From assembly GCF_011516825.1 (NCBI RefSeq), contig NZ_WOTA01000004.1, forward strand, positions 124,001-188,000: a DNA stretch of 64,000 bases. The letters run 5' to 3'. The stretch's first letter is position 1, and every line of letters begins with the position of its first letter. This DNA comes from Acetobacter oeni (GTDB taxonomy: Bacteria; Pseudomonadota; Alphaproteobacteria; Acetobacterales; Acetobacteraceae). Shown here in pieces: positions 51,392-60,776 of this stretch. The notes beneath the pieces are model-generated. The model made no database searches. It had not been told where the DNA came from and was given only the letters and a program-made list of their open reading frames with translations. The position numbers were made by a program, and so were the translations under genes.

Positions 51392-51856
51392 ATGAGCGTC
51401 GTCGGCACGATAAGCCATGTATCCCGGGCCATCACATCCCGCGCCACGCGTCGTCGCGGCACGCCGAGACTTTTTTCCGTGGCACAGCCCGACGAAACCG
51501 ACAGCCTGCCGCCCGCAGGCGGCATCACAGGAACATCCCTGCTGGGCCTTCAGGAAGAAAGCGACTCAGATTTCCCGCACGAGGATAAAGTCGCCTTCAT
51601 CTGGGGAGACGACACCCTGAAAACACTCAGGGCCATCCAGCTCGCCCTGCTCGAAGGCCGTTCCGCGAATAACATCCTCGAAACTCTCGAAACCATGTGC
51701 CGTGAGTCACCCCCGACATTAAATCCAGGCCTGACCGCCGCTGTCCGGGCGATTCGCGTCAGAGCCGCCGTCGAGCTGGCAAAACTGCACAAAGCGGAAG
51801 CCCGAAAAACAGCGTCCGAACACGACAGACGAAGCGACGAAGATGAGCCGGCTTAA
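51392..51856 (+). CDS. fliX: Flagellar assembly regulator FliX
   Basis: 154 residues. N-terminal MSVVGTISHVSRA and RGTPRLFSVAQ resemble FliX, followed by SLLGLQEESD and a helical C-terminus (TLKTLRAIQLALLEGRSANN). In Caulobacter FliX couples early flagellar assembly to the sigma54 activator FlbD. Its place next to flgI supports the call. GGAGA lies five bases before the ATG. It has a longer C-terminal tail than Caulobacter FliX. Confidence 0.82.
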   Translation: MSVVGTISHVSRAITSRATRRRGTPRLFSVAQPDETDSLPPAGGITGTSLLGLQEESDSDFPHEDKVAFIWGDDTLKTLRAIQLALLEGRSANNILETLETMCRESPPTLNPGLTAAVRAIRVRAAVELAKLHKAEARKTASEHDRRSDEDEPA

Positions 51857-51979
51857 AACCTGAATGTCCTGCCGCTCAATAAAGCTAAAGATTCGATTCG
51901 CCCTTGGCTCCGCTCCGGCCCGTCGCTATAAGCCGCGCATTCTTTCGCGGGCAGTCGCCCCGGGAAGCGGAGACAACTC

Positions 51980-52393
51980 ATGATTACACTTCCTCCGGAT
52001 TACAGACCTTCCGATGATGAAGAATTCATGAATCCCATGCAGGTCGAATATTTCCGCGAGAAGTTGCTGAAATGGCGCACCGATCTGCTCAAGGAGGCCG
52101 GGGGAACACTCGCCAGCCTTTCAGAAGGCGGGATCCATGAAGCCGATGTAACCGACCGGGCCAGCGTCGAAACCGACAGAGCACTTGAACTGAGAACCCG
52201 TGACCGCGCGCGCAAACTGATCGGCAAAATCAATCAGGCTCTCCAGCGCATCGACAATAACAGTTATGGTTATTGCGAGGAAACCGGCGAACCCATCGGT
52301 CTCAAACGGCTGGAAGCCCGTCCCATCGCGACTCTTTCCATCGAAGCCCAGGAACGCCACGAGCGGATGGAAAAAATCCACCGCGACGACTGA
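51980..52393 (+). CDS. dksA: DksA-type RNA polymerase-binding protein
   Basis: 137 residues. Coiled-coil N-terminal half with the tip motif ADVTDRASVETD (acidic residues that enter the RNA polymerase secondary channel). The C-terminal zinc-finger fold has YGYCEETGEPIGLKRLEARP with a single Cys where E. coli DksA has four, the usual alphaproteobacterial form that folds without the full zinc site. It modulates ppGpp-dependent transcription. It lies downstream of fliX, as in other alphaproteobacteria. Confidence 0.94.
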   Translation: MITLPPDYRPSDDEEFMNPMQVEYFREKLLKWRTDLLKEAGGTLASLSEGGIHEADVTDRASVETDRALELRTRDRARKLIGKINQALQRIDNNSYGYCEETGEPIGLKRLEARPIATLSIEAQERHERMEKIHRDD

Positions 52394-52497
52394 TCCCCAA
52401 AAAGAAAACGGGCAGGGGAGTCATAAAAACGCCCCCGCCAGCAATTATAGGGCTTGCCCGCATGCCGGTGAAAATGTAGGAAGCCCCTCGTCTTAGT

Positions 52498-52572
<75 letters not shown>

Positions 52573-52638
52573 TTTTTGTCCTGAAACGTGGCACCATGTA
52601 CAGCAGACCAGCCCACGAACAGGAAAGCCATCACCATC

Positions 52639-53025
52639 ATGCTGAAAATAAATAACGCGGACGTCATCCGCGAAGTCACCGAAGCCTCAGATCGCTACGA
52701 AGCCGCCCTGATGGCAAATGACCTCAACCAGCTCGATGCATTGTTTCGTGACGCTCCGGAAACCATCCGCTACGGCATCGGTGAAAATCTCTACGGCTTC
52801 GACGAAATCGCGGAATTCCGGAAAACACGCACCGGCGGCTCGCCACAAAGAGACGTCATACGGCGCGTCGTGACCGCATATGGTCCGGATATCGCCACAG
52901 TCAATCTGGAATTCCGCCGTAAAAACAGCGAGCGAACCGGTCGCCAGAGCCAGACCTGGCTACGCACCGAAGAAGGCTGGCGCATCGTCGCGGCCCATGT
53001 CTCTCTGGTGCAATCTTTCTCCTGA
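52639..53025 (+). CDS. HpxZ/AtzH-like protein (DUF3225)
   Basis: 128 residues with an NTF2-like fold. EVTEASDRYEAALMANDLNQ, APETIRYGIGENLYGFDEIA, GRQSQTWLRTEEGWRIVAAH and HVSL are close to the HpxZ/AtzH family, linked elsewhere to oxalurate or triazine-type ureide degradation. No purine, allantoin or amidase gene is next to it. It sits directly downstream of tRNA-Thr, a typical landing site for foreign DNA, although no integrase or repeated tRNA end is visible. A longer start at 52588 is open; 52639 gives the family N-terminus. Confidence 0.8.
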   Translation: MLKINNADVIREVTEASDRYEAALMANDLNQLDALFRDAPETIRYGIGENLYGFDEIAEFRKTRTGGSPQRDVIRRVVTAYGPDIATVNLEFRRKNSERTGRQSQTWLRTEEGWRIVAAHVSLVQSFS

Positions 53026-53183
53026 AAGCACAGAGCCGTAAACCCTGCTTAAATAATGTACGCTTTTACAGAAACCACATCAGACCTCACCCCGCATACT
53101 ACCGCAAAATACATAATGCCGTTGCCTGAACATAAGGCATGCCACCCGATGATCTCCTTATCTTCCGATCCGATTTCACACTC

Positions 53184-54572
53184 ATGAGTCACGACATCCA
53201 GCCCGGAACGACCCCTGTCAGCCCCGGCGAACTCACCATCACACCAGACCGGTCTCTCACCGCCCGCTTCCTGATCTTCATGATGCCCGTCCTGCTCGAC
53301 TGCGTGCTCCAGTCCGCATCCGGCACCATCGGCAACATCTATGTGGGACGACTTCTCGGCCCGGGCGACCTCGCCGCCGCCAGCTCGTTCTTCCCGCTGC
53401 TGCTGGTGCTGGTCTCCTGCGGGGTCGGCCTCGGAACCGGCGCCAGCGTTCTCGTCGGTCAATACTGGGGCGCGAATCAGACAGAACGAGCCAGAGTCGT
53501 GGCCTCCGCCGCACTCGGCGTGGGCGTCGGCATCGGCATCCTCATCGCCGCAGCCGGCCAGGTAGCCATTCGCCCGACCCTGGCGCTGTTCGGCACACCA
53601 CCCGATATTCTCGACCACGCAACCCGGTATGCCGCCTCCCTCCTGCTCGGCACGCCAGCACTGGCCCTCATCATTATTTCGTCGATCGTGCTGCGCGGGG
53701 CAGGCGACAATGTCAGGCCGCTGGTGTCGATGGCCATCCAGATCGTCGCCACCCTCCTCCTGACGCCGCTCGCCATCAGCCTCGGTATGGGCCTGAACGG
53801 CGCCGCCTTCGCTGCAATCGGCGGCTGGTGCATCGCGCTGATTTTCATGGCGCTGTCACTCAGACACGCCAGGCACCCCCTGGCACCCGATGTCGCCATG
53901 TTGCGGGAACTGCTGCCGGAACGGGCAGTCCTTTTGCCCGTGCTGCGCCTGGGCCTGCCAGCCATGGTCGAGATCATGACAATGGGATTCGCGGAAATCG
54001 CGCTCGTGGGGCGAATCAATGTTTTCGGCTCAGACATGACCGCCGCTTACGGCCTGTTCATGCAAACCCTGACCTATATCGAATACCCCGGAATGGCCGT
54101 CGGAATTACCGTCTCCGTCATGTGCGCCCACGCCATCGGCGCCCGTAACGAAGCGGAAGCACGCGCCGTGCTCCGCGTCGGCTTCGTCGTCGGGCTCGTC
54201 GTGACAGGCTGCCTCGCCCTGGCTGTCACACTTGCCCCCGGCCCGGTCGCCAGCCTGTTCACAACCGACCGCCACGTCACCGAACTGGCCGCACACGCGT
54301 TCCGGGTCGTGATGTGGAGCGCCGTGCCCCTCGCGCTTGGCGGCGTGATCGGCTCGGCAATGCGCGCCAGCGGAGACGTGATCGCGCCGATGTCGATCCT
54401 GCTCGGTTGCATCGTCCTGGTTGAGCTGCCCGTCGGATATATCGCCGCACATCACTACGGCGCCTGGGGAGTCTGGCTCGGTTACCCGGCCAGCTTCAGT
54501 TCAATCTTTATCGTCACGACTGTTTACTGGGCCATACGCTGGCGAAAACGTGGTCTCGTCCCGGTTATCTGA
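53184..54572 (+). CDS. MATE family efflux transporter
   Basis: 462 residues with about 12 helices in two similar halves, as in multidrug and toxin extrusion (NorM/DinF) proteins. FLIFMMPVLLDCVLQSASGT starts helix 1, and FGTPPDILDHATRYAASLLLG and VLRGAGDNVRPLVSMAIQIV fall in the conserved mid-protein loops. It exports cationic drugs or metabolites by Na+ or H+ antiport; substrate unknown. The frame opens 45 bases earlier, but ATG 53184 gives a normal N-terminus. Confidence 0.88.
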   Translation: MSHDIQPGTTPVSPGELTITPDRSLTARFLIFMMPVLLDCVLQSASGTIGNIYVGRLLGPGDLAAASSFFPLLLVLVSCGVGLGTGASVLVGQYWGANQTERARVVASAALGVGVGIGILIAAAGQVAIRPTLALFGTPPDILDHATRYAASLLLGTPALALIIISSIVLRGAGDNVRPLVSMAIQIVATLLLTPLAISLGMGLNGAAFAAIGGWCIALIFMALSLRHARHPLAPDVAMLRELLPERAVLLPVLRLGLPAMVEIMTMGFAEIALVGRINVFGSDMTAAYGLFMQTLTYIEYPGMAVGITVSVMCAHAIGARNEAEARAVLRVGFVVGLVVTGCLALAVTLAPGPVASLFTTDRHVTELAAHAFRVVMWSAVPLALGGVIGSAMRASGDVIAPMSILLGCIVLVELPVGYIAAHHYGAWGVWLGYPASFSSIFIVTTVYWAIRWRKRGLVPVI

Positions 54573-54744
54573 ATGCAGATCCGTTGACTCCGCGGCAAAG
54601 AACCTATGCCAAAGACCAGCTATTTAAGGCAGATGACATAAGAAGGCGTGACTAACTCCGGGTTTAGTAATAACTTCTTCATGTTTCGGGTCTGAATGCC
54701 ACGAAGCAGCAGCGTTGTGCCGGATTTAAGGGGAAGGCGAAGTC

Positions 54745-57063
54745 TTGGCTTCTAACGAGATTGTCGACCCGACCTCAACCGCTGATGTTTCCCTTCGCAG
54801 GAAGTTCCTGCATGTCGCCGTGCCCATTATCGGCGTGCTTCTCATCCTGGCAACAATCGGCGGGATCGGCTGGCACACCTACCAGGCAACGCGCACGGGT
54901 GTCCTGAAACTTACACACCAGTTGCTGGTGTCCGTGCAGCGATATGTCGTGCAGGACGTTACAGACTATCTCGGCGCCGCAACCGTCGGCGGTGTGTTTG
55001 CCAGAGATTTCATCAGCCACGCCCCGCCAGCCGTAACGCGCAACGCGTTTTACGCCTATGGCGCGTCCATGCTCCGGCTCGTGCCGCAGATCCAGTCCTA
55101 CTATCTTGGCGATCAGAACGGTGGCTTCCTGCTTGTCGAACGGGACCCGACCGGCAAAGGCCTCGAATACACGGAACTTCGCAACAGCGCGTCCGGAAAC
55201 ACGTTTCACCATGAGTTCCATGATGAAAAAGGAGCCGTTATTCGCGTAACGGATAACCCGGCCGCCAACTACGACCCCCGGACGAGATCCTGGTTCGCCG
55301 GCGCTATCAAAAAAGACGGCGTCGTCTGGTCCTCGCCGACCATTTATCCCACGACAAAGCAACTGGTAATCACCGCCTCCACGTCACTGACGGGAAGCGA
55401 CGAGGTGCCCCGCGTCTTTGCCGTGAACGTCTCCCTCAATCTCCTGAGTCAGTTCCTCGACGGCCTGAAAATCAGCCAGACCGGAAACGCGATCATTCTC
55501 GACGGCAGCGGACACATCATAGCCGGCCATAATTTTTCCAGGGTTGTTGCCCGGTCAGGAAATGATCCGGCAAAAATGCTCATAGACCCGCAAACACAGC
55601 CCGTCTTCCTCCGGGTCTACGATCAGTACCGGGTTCGCGGTGTCGGCTCCCATCCGTTCCGGCTGGACGGCAAAAATTATATCGGCATGGCCCAGACCCT
55701 GCCGTCCACGGACAACTGGGTGCTGCTCATCGTCGCGCCGGAAAGCGACTTCGCAAGCTTCGCACGCCAGAGCGGTCGCGAAAGCCTGCAATTCTCCGCC
55801 ATCATCGTCGTGCTTGCCATTCTTCTCGCCGGTCTCCTCGCCCGGCAAAGCCGGCGGACCGAACGTGTGAGCCATGAATTTGGCCGTCAGAAAGCGCAGA
55901 CCGATCTGGAAGCCGCCGCCCTTCAGCAGGTCGCCGTCACACCCGGACTCATGGACGTGACAGAAGAGGCGCTGGTCCTCACCGAAGAACTCACACGGGT
56001 GACCGGCGCCCGTCGCGCCTCGCTCTGGCGCATGCTGCATGACGGCACCGCCCTGATCTGCGACGATAATTTCGACGCAAAAGTCGAAGGACATTCCGGC
56101 GGCTTCGAACTCTCCCGCAAGGATATGGAAGAGTTCTTCAAACTCGTCGACGCGGGCGCCATCGTCACCATTGACGGAGCCGCTGCGGACCCCCGGACCG
56201 TCGCCTTCGAGCGCTTCGTCATGCGGGACGCCGGCACACGGACAGTCACCGTCTGTCCCGTCCGTGGCACAAATCAGGTCGGAACAGGAATCGTCGGCGT
56301 CATTACACTCGAAGACGCCCGTTTCGCGCCCTACCTCGTGTATTTCCTCGAAATCGTCGCCGCGATCACCGCTGTCCGGTTCAGCAACTCCACCGAAATG
56401 ACCGACAGCCAGAAAGACGCCGCCCCGGATACGAGCGCCGCAGAATCACTGCCGGAACCACGCTTCGACGAAACCCTGATGCAGGCGCCGAAAGTCGGCG
56501 GCGAAATCGGACAGGGCCTTTATCCGAGCGTCGCCGTCATGGTGATCGCATTCTCCGATCCGGTCATGGAAGACGATCAGACCGGCTCGAAGCTGCTGCC
56601 GCTGATCGATCGGATCGCCGGCGAAGTGCAGGATATCGCCCGACGCTATAACCTTTTCTCCGTGAAAGTCGCCGGACACCGCCTGATCTGCATGGCCGGC
56701 TGCACAAAAGACCCCGACCCGACCGCCATCTGGCGCCTGGCGGAAGCCGCGCTCTCCCTGCGAGAGACCTGTATGCTGGTTCTCTCGACGGCAAACATCG
56801 AGCCAATCTTCACCATCGGCATGGATTTCGGCCCGGCAATGGGCGGAGAACTCGGCGGTAACCCGAAGATCTTCAACCTCTGGGGTGAAACCGTCACACT
56901 CGCCGAACTCATGGCCCAGGGCGCGCCGGACGTCGGTACCATCGAAGTCACGGAGCGGGTCTATCAGGCTCTGCGAAGCCGCTACCTGTTCCGCAGCCGC
57001 GGTTCTTTCTACGCGCCACGCTCAGGCACGGGACGGGTCTACGTACTCGCGACACGCCGGTGA
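54745..57063 (+). CDS. dCACHE-GAF-pseudo adenylate/guanylate cyclase membrane sensor
   Basis: 772 residues. TM1 21-43; extracellular double-CACHE region 47-345 (WFAGAIKKDGVVWSSPTIYP is typical); TM2 347-366; GAF-like domain about 395-545; class III nucleotide-cyclase-like domain 590-772. In the last, the first metal Asp is present (AFSD605), but the second, expected in an IGD-type motif, is His645 (KVAGHR). The transition-state Asn and Arg of VNxAxR are Thr718 and Leu722 (WGETVTLAELM). It is therefore very unlikely to make cyclic nucleotides. TTG start at 54745 with AAGG upstream. The stop overlaps the MlaE-type gene (GTGA), and five transport genes follow. Confidence 0.85.
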   Translation: MASNEIVDPTSTADVSLRRKFLHVAVPIIGVLLILATIGGIGWHTYQATRTGVLKLTHQLLVSVQRYVVQDVTDYLGAATVGGVFARDFISHAPPAVTRNAFYAYGASMLRLVPQIQSYYLGDQNGGFLLVERDPTGKGLEYTELRNSASGNTFHHEFHDEKGAVIRVTDNPAANYDPRTRSWFAGAIKKDGVVWSSPTIYPTTKQLVITASTSLTGSDEVPRVFAVNVSLNLLSQFLDGLKISQTGNAIILDGSGHIIAGHNFSRVVARSGNDPAKMLIDPQTQPVFLRVYDQYRVRGVGSHPFRLDGKNYIGMAQTLPSTDNWVLLIVAPESDFASFARQSGRESLQFSAIIVVLAILLAGLLARQSRRTERVSHEFGRQKAQTDLEAAALQQVAVTPGLMDVTEEALVLTEELTRVTGARRASLWRMLHDGTALICDDNFDAKVEGHSGGFELSRKDMEEFFKLVDAGAIVTIDGAAADPRTVAFERFVMRDAGTRTVTVCPVRGTNQVGTGIVGVITLEDARFAPYLVYFLEIVAAITAVRFSNSTEMTDSQKDAAPDTSAAESLPEPRFDETLMQAPKVGGEIGQGLYPSVAVMVIAFSDPVMEDDQTGSKLLPLIDRIAGEVQDIARRYNLFSVKVAGHRLICMAGCTKDPDPTAIWRLAEAALSLRETCMLVLSTANIEPIFTIGMDFGPAMGGELGGNPKIFNLWGETVTLAELMAQGAPDVGTIEVTERVYQALRSRYLFRSRGSFYAPRSGTGRVYVLATRR

Positions 57064-58037
57064 CAGACGAACCAACAGCAGGGAACGGGCAGGACACACC
57101 GCCGGACACCGCGCAGCCCCCCATGCCACACAGTCCGGAAGGGCAGGGAAGCCCTCAGGGCCAGAATGCCGACAGCCCGCCGGACCAGCCCGCCGGACAG
57201 ATCTTCCATCCCGAGGATGACGACCGCCCGCGCAACCCCGGCGTCTTCCAGTCCTTCCGACGCTTTCTCGGTGCAATCGGCGCCCTCCTCCGCCGTCAGG
57301 TCTGGTTCCTGCTCGTTATGCTGGGAACCATCTGGGGCGTCCTGAACGAAAGCATCCGCCCGGGAAACTGGCGCCGGACTGTCCGTTACGAATTCCAGAT
57401 CACGCTCTCCGCCGTCACCGTCGGCGGCCTCCTCAGCACCCTGGTCACCGGCGCGCTCACAGGCGTCGCCGTCGTCTCCCAGACCATTTACTGGCTCGGC
57501 TTCGCCGGCATGGCGAAAATGACAGGCTCGATCCTCGTCTCCGTGATCGTGCGCGAAATCGCCCCCATCCTCGTCGGAGTGCTGATGCTGGGCCGCAGCG
57601 GCATGCTCTCCCTCGCCGAAATCGGCCTTCTCACCACCGGCGGCCAGATCCGGTCCCTGCAGGCCGAAGGTCTCGACCCGTTTCTCCTCCTCGTCCTGCC
57701 CCGAACCCTCGCCTTCATGATCTCAGGCTTTACACTGGGTATCCTCTTCTCCGTGGCCTCCCTGACAACCGGCTACATCATCAGCCGCGCGTCCGGCGTG
57801 ATCTCCAGCTCGATCCTGTCCTTTTTCTACGACGTCGCCACAGCGATGACACACACCGACTACATCCTCATCCCACTGAAATTCATCGTCGTCGGATTTC
57901 TCGTTGGCCTGGGATGCTGCATCAGCGGCCTGACCGCATCCGGCGAGGATACACTCGCAACCATGCTTCCCCGCGGCTTTTCACGCGGCATGCTCATCGT
58001 CATGACGGTCAGCGTGCTGTTCAGCCTGAAGCTGTGA
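57060..58037 (+). CDS. MlaE-type ABC lipid permease
   Basis: 325 residues. An N-terminal cytoplasmic Pro/Gln-rich extension of about 70 residues precedes the MlaE core, with about six helices. TVGGLLSTLVTGALTGVAVV, SVIVREIAPILVGVLMLGRSG and LLTTGGQIRSLQAEGLDPF contain the conserved coupling region to an ATPase. MlaE moves phospholipids between the inner membrane and an MCE ring. It begins inside the stop of the sensor gene and precedes the degenerate ATPase gene; it is not part of a standard mla operon with mlaB or mlaC. Confidence 0.88.
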   Translation: MTDEPTAGNGQDTPPDTAQPPMPHSPEGQGSPQGQNADSPPDQPAGQIFHPEDDDRPRNPGVFQSFRRFLGAIGALLRRQVWFLLVMLGTIWGVLNESIRPGNWRRTVRYEFQITLSAVTVGGLLSTLVTGALTGVAVVSQTIYWLGFAGMAKMTGSILVSVIVREIAPILVGVLMLGRSGMLSLAEIGLLTTGGQIRSLQAEGLDPFLLLVLPRTLAFMISGFTLGILFSVASLTTGYIISRASGVISSSILSFFYDVATAMTHTDYILIPLKFIVVGFLVGLGCCISGLTASGEDTLATMLPRGFSRGMLIVMTVSVLFSLKL

Positions 58038-58086
58038 GGGAAACCGCAATGAGCCCGTCCCCCTGCACCGGAAAGGAGACCGCACA

Positions 58087-58785
58087 GTGAGTCGGATCGC
58101 CGGCCCGATGCTGGAACTTACCAGCGCCACGCCGTTTTTCGAGGACAGCGATCTGCCGCCGGTCCCCGTCAATCTGCGGCTGATGCCCGGCGAGTGCATG
58201 GTCATCGAAACACGCGATATGACACGCGCCACCATGTTCGCCGATCTGTGCTCCGGGCTCGTCCCGGTCAGCAGCGGAACCGTCCGAATGGCCGGACTGG
58301 ACTGGGCCTCCCTCGACAGCCGGCGCAGCAACGCCCTGCGCGGCCGGATCGGACGGATTACCCGGCGGGCAAGCTGGACCAGCCTGTTCGGCGTCCATGT
58401 GGAACTGATGCTGCGGGAACTGCATCACACCACACGATCGATCGAGGATATTACATCCGAAACCCTTCGCATCAGCGAACGGTTCGGACTGCCGGGCATT
58501 CCCGTCGATACGGCCCGTCAGCTCTCATACTCCGATCTGGCACGCGCCGAGTGCGTCCGGGCCTTCATGGGCTCGCCGGATCTTCTTTTGCTCGCGGACC
58601 CTCTGGAAGGCGGAACGGTCGACCTGTCGACACCGTTTCTTGAGAGTCTCACCGAAGCACGGGATCGTGGCGCGGCAGCGCTGTGGTTCGTGCGGGACGC
58701 CTCTGTGTGGCAGGCCTGCCGGGATACGATAAACGCCCAGTGGAGACTTGCGGACGATGGACTCATAACGGTACGGATGCGCTGA
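58087..58785 (+). CDS. Degenerate ABC ATPase homologue (MlaF-like pseudo-ATPase)
   Basis: 232 residues, laid out like MlaF. Walker A position: TRDMTRATMF (about 42-51) instead of GxSGxGKST. Q-loop region RRASWTSLF lacks Gln. Signature LSYSDLA (146-152) instead of LSGGQ. Walker B LLLLADP has Ala170 for the Mg-binding Asp and Asp171 for the catalytic Glu. The switch His in V-T-H-D is gone (FVRDAS). No frameshift or stop; GTG start at 58087 has AAGGAG eight bases upstream. The fold can still be matched along its length, so it is a relic kept under selection or a regulatory subunit, not a motor. It ends within the start of the MCE gene (TGATG). Confidence 0.75.
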   Translation: MSRIAGPMLELTSATPFFEDSDLPPVPVNLRLMPGECMVIETRDMTRATMFADLCSGLVPVSSGTVRMAGLDWASLDSRRSNALRGRIGRITRRASWTSLFGVHVELMLRELHHTTRSIEDITSETLRISERFGLPGIPVDTARQLSYSDLARAECVRAFMGSPDLLLLADPLEGGTVDLSTPFLESLTEARDRGAAALWFVRDASVWQACRDTINAQWRLADDGLITVRMR

Positions 58786-59735
58786 TGTTTCAGGTCAGAT
58801 TAAGGCAGAAAGGTCGCCCTCTCATTCATCTCCGCTATGCGGATGAATGGGTCGGGCTCCTCGTGCTGGTCAGCTTCCTGCTGTTCGTCGCGGCCGTCAT
58901 CGAGGCCGGCGTTCTCAGCGACTGGCTCAGCCCGCCCGCGCACCTGCGCGTCGTGCTGCCCGAATCCGGCGTCGGCGGCCTGACCGTCGGCGGGGACGTG
59001 CAGATCCTCGGTGCCCACGCCGGCACCATCCGCGCCATCAAGCTGAACCCGACCGGTAAAATGTACGCGCAGGTCGATCTCGATCCGCAGGTCGAGCCGT
59101 TCCTCAAACGGGACAGCACCGCCGTCATCCGCAAACAGTTCGTCGTCGCCGGTGCCAGTTACCTGGACCTCACGCGCGGCTCAGGCACATCGATGGACTG
59201 GAGCTACGCGGTCATCAATGCCGTGACGGAACCAAGCCCGACCGACATGATCACCCAGACCCTGAAAGACATCCAGGCCCAGGTCATGCCCGCCATCGCC
59301 AGCGCCAGACACATGATGGACCAGCTCGATGCAACCATCACCGACATGCACGCCGGCAAAGGCAGCGTCGGTCAGCTCATGACCAGTGACAAACTCATCA
59401 ACCAGGCCGACGCCACCATCGTGTCCCTCAACGACGTCATCAACCGCCTCAAGCCGCAGGAAGAGCAGTTGCACGCCATCCTCAGCAAGGCCGATACCAC
59501 AATGGCAAACGTCAGATCGGCTACGGGCGACCTGAAGAAAGCGACCCCGCGTCTGCCCTCCATCACCCGCAGCACCGACGAGGCCCTTGCCGATGCTCCG
59601 GCCCTGCTGACCCAGGCACAGACAACGCTCTATACTTTGCAGCAGCTGACAAACCAGCTGCGTAGTCTGTGGATACTCGGAGGGCAGAAAACGGTGCAGA
59701 CCCGACGTCTTCCGGCCCACAGGGTGGCCCCGTGA
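58785..59735 (+). CDS. MCE-domain (MlaD-like) membrane-anchored protein
   Basis: 316 residues: N-terminal helix (EWVGLLVLVSFLLFVAAVIEA, about 21-41), one MCE domain about 45-150 (LRVVLPESGVGGLTVGGDVQ and VVAGASYLDLT), then a long helical region (about 150-300, repeated D-x-I/M and T-x-x-x-L patterns) like the coiled coils of longer MCE proteins that form a periplasmic needle. It is the transport ring of the neighbouring MlaE-type permease. It is larger than, and different from, the solitary MCE protein at 14297-14758. It overlaps both neighbours. Confidence 0.85.
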   Translation: MFQVRLRQKGRPLIHLRYADEWVGLLVLVSFLLFVAAVIEAGVLSDWLSPPAHLRVVLPESGVGGLTVGGDVQILGAHAGTIRAIKLNPTGKMYAQVDLDPQVEPFLKRDSTAVIRKQFVVAGASYLDLTRGSGTSMDWSYAVINAVTEPSPTDMITQTLKDIQAQVMPAIASARHMMDQLDATITDMHAGKGSVGQLMTSDKLINQADATIVSLNDVINRLKPQEEQLHAILSKADTTMANVRSATGDLKKATPRLPSITRSTDEALADAPALLTQAQTTLYTLQQLTNQLRSLWILGGQKTVQTRRLPAHRVAP

Positions 59736-60730
59736 CGCGCTCCCGTCATCTGGCTTTCGTCGCCACGCTGCCCCTCCTGGCCGCCCTGTCAGCCTGCAGC
59801 GGCAGCACAAAAGACGAGACCGTCCAGGATCAGGACACTGCCTACACGCAGGCCATGGACGCAGGCCGTCAGGCCCTCGCCATCGAGCGCTACTCCGTCG
59901 CGGAACGCGAATACCGCGAAGCGGCAAGACTGGCGCTCCGCCGCGACGATCCCTCGGCCATAGGCGACGCCGCCTACGACCTGGCCGTCACCCAACTCGC
60001 CGCAGGCGAGCCCCAAAAAGCCCTGGTTACGGTTCAGCAGGCACGAGACACGCTCAGCATGCGCGCCGGTCAGACCACCACGGTCCCCGGCGGCCTTCCG
60101 CAAACCCCGACCTCCACCACATCGGTCAGCAAACCGGGAACCGGCGGCACGACCGCACCCGATACAGGGGGGCTGGACCTCGTGGCCTCCGCCGCCCTCT
60201 ATCGCCTGGGACAGCTTGATGACGCGGCCACATACGCCGCAAAAGCCACTCAGTCAGCCCAGACCGACATCGCGCGGCGCGGCGCGTTCATCGCCGGCCT
60301 CATCGCTTCCGTCCGGGGCGACAGCACGTCCCTGACAGCCAGCATTCAGACTCTCGCAGCCGTCAGACCGCCTCAGTCCGCCGTCCTGCGCGGCGACCTG
60401 GCCGAATTGCAGGCGCTCGCCAGTCTCAGCACAGATCCCGCACACGCAATGGCTCTCGCCGCGAACTCCGTCGACCTGCGCCGCGAAACCGGCGACTACC
60501 GGGCCATGGCCCGCGCGCTGTCCGTCGAGGCCCGGGCGGCACAGGCAACAGGGCAGGGGGCAAAGGCGTCCGCCCTGCTCGCCCAGGCCGCCCAGAGCCT
60601 TGGCGCGCGCGGCGGCGGAGACGGCACAGCCGATCCGCTGGCCACCAGATACATGCGGGATGCGCAGCTTTCCGTGCCACTCCAGCCCTTTGACATCAAG
60701 GACGTCTCACATGACTCAACGTCACCCTGA
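59732..60730 (+). CDS. TPR-rich lipoprotein of the MlaE/pseudo-ATPase operon
   Basis: 332 residues; signal with lipobox LLAALSAC (Cys about residue 20). TPR-like helical repeats appear at about 40-120 (AIERYSVAEREYREAARLAL, IGDAAYDLAVTQLAAGEPQK) and 160-300, interrupted by a Thr/Pro/Gly-rich loop (about 120-155). In place it could bridge the MCE ring to the outer membrane or bind a protein partner. GTG start at 59732 overlaps the MCE stop (GTGA). No known family was recognised by eye beyond TPR-like. Confidence 0.72.
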   Translation: MTRSRHLAFVATLPLLAALSACSGSTKDETVQDQDTAYTQAMDAGRQALAIERYSVAEREYREAARLALRRDDPSAIGDAAYDLAVTQLAAGEPQKALVTVQQARDTLSMRAGQTTTVPGGLPQTPTSTTSVSKPGTGGTTAPDTGGLDLVASAALYRLGQLDDAATYAAKATQSAQTDIARRGAFIAGLIASVRGDSTSLTASIQTLAAVRPPQSAVLRGDLAELQALASLSTDPAHAMALAANSVDLRRETGDYRAMARALSVEARAAQATGQGAKASALLAQAAQSLGARGGGDGTADPLATRYMRDAQLSVPLQPFDIKDVSHDSTSP

Positions 60731-60776
60731 ACCCCAGGCCGGTCAGGCGGAAACCCGAAATATTCGCGGAAAAAAA

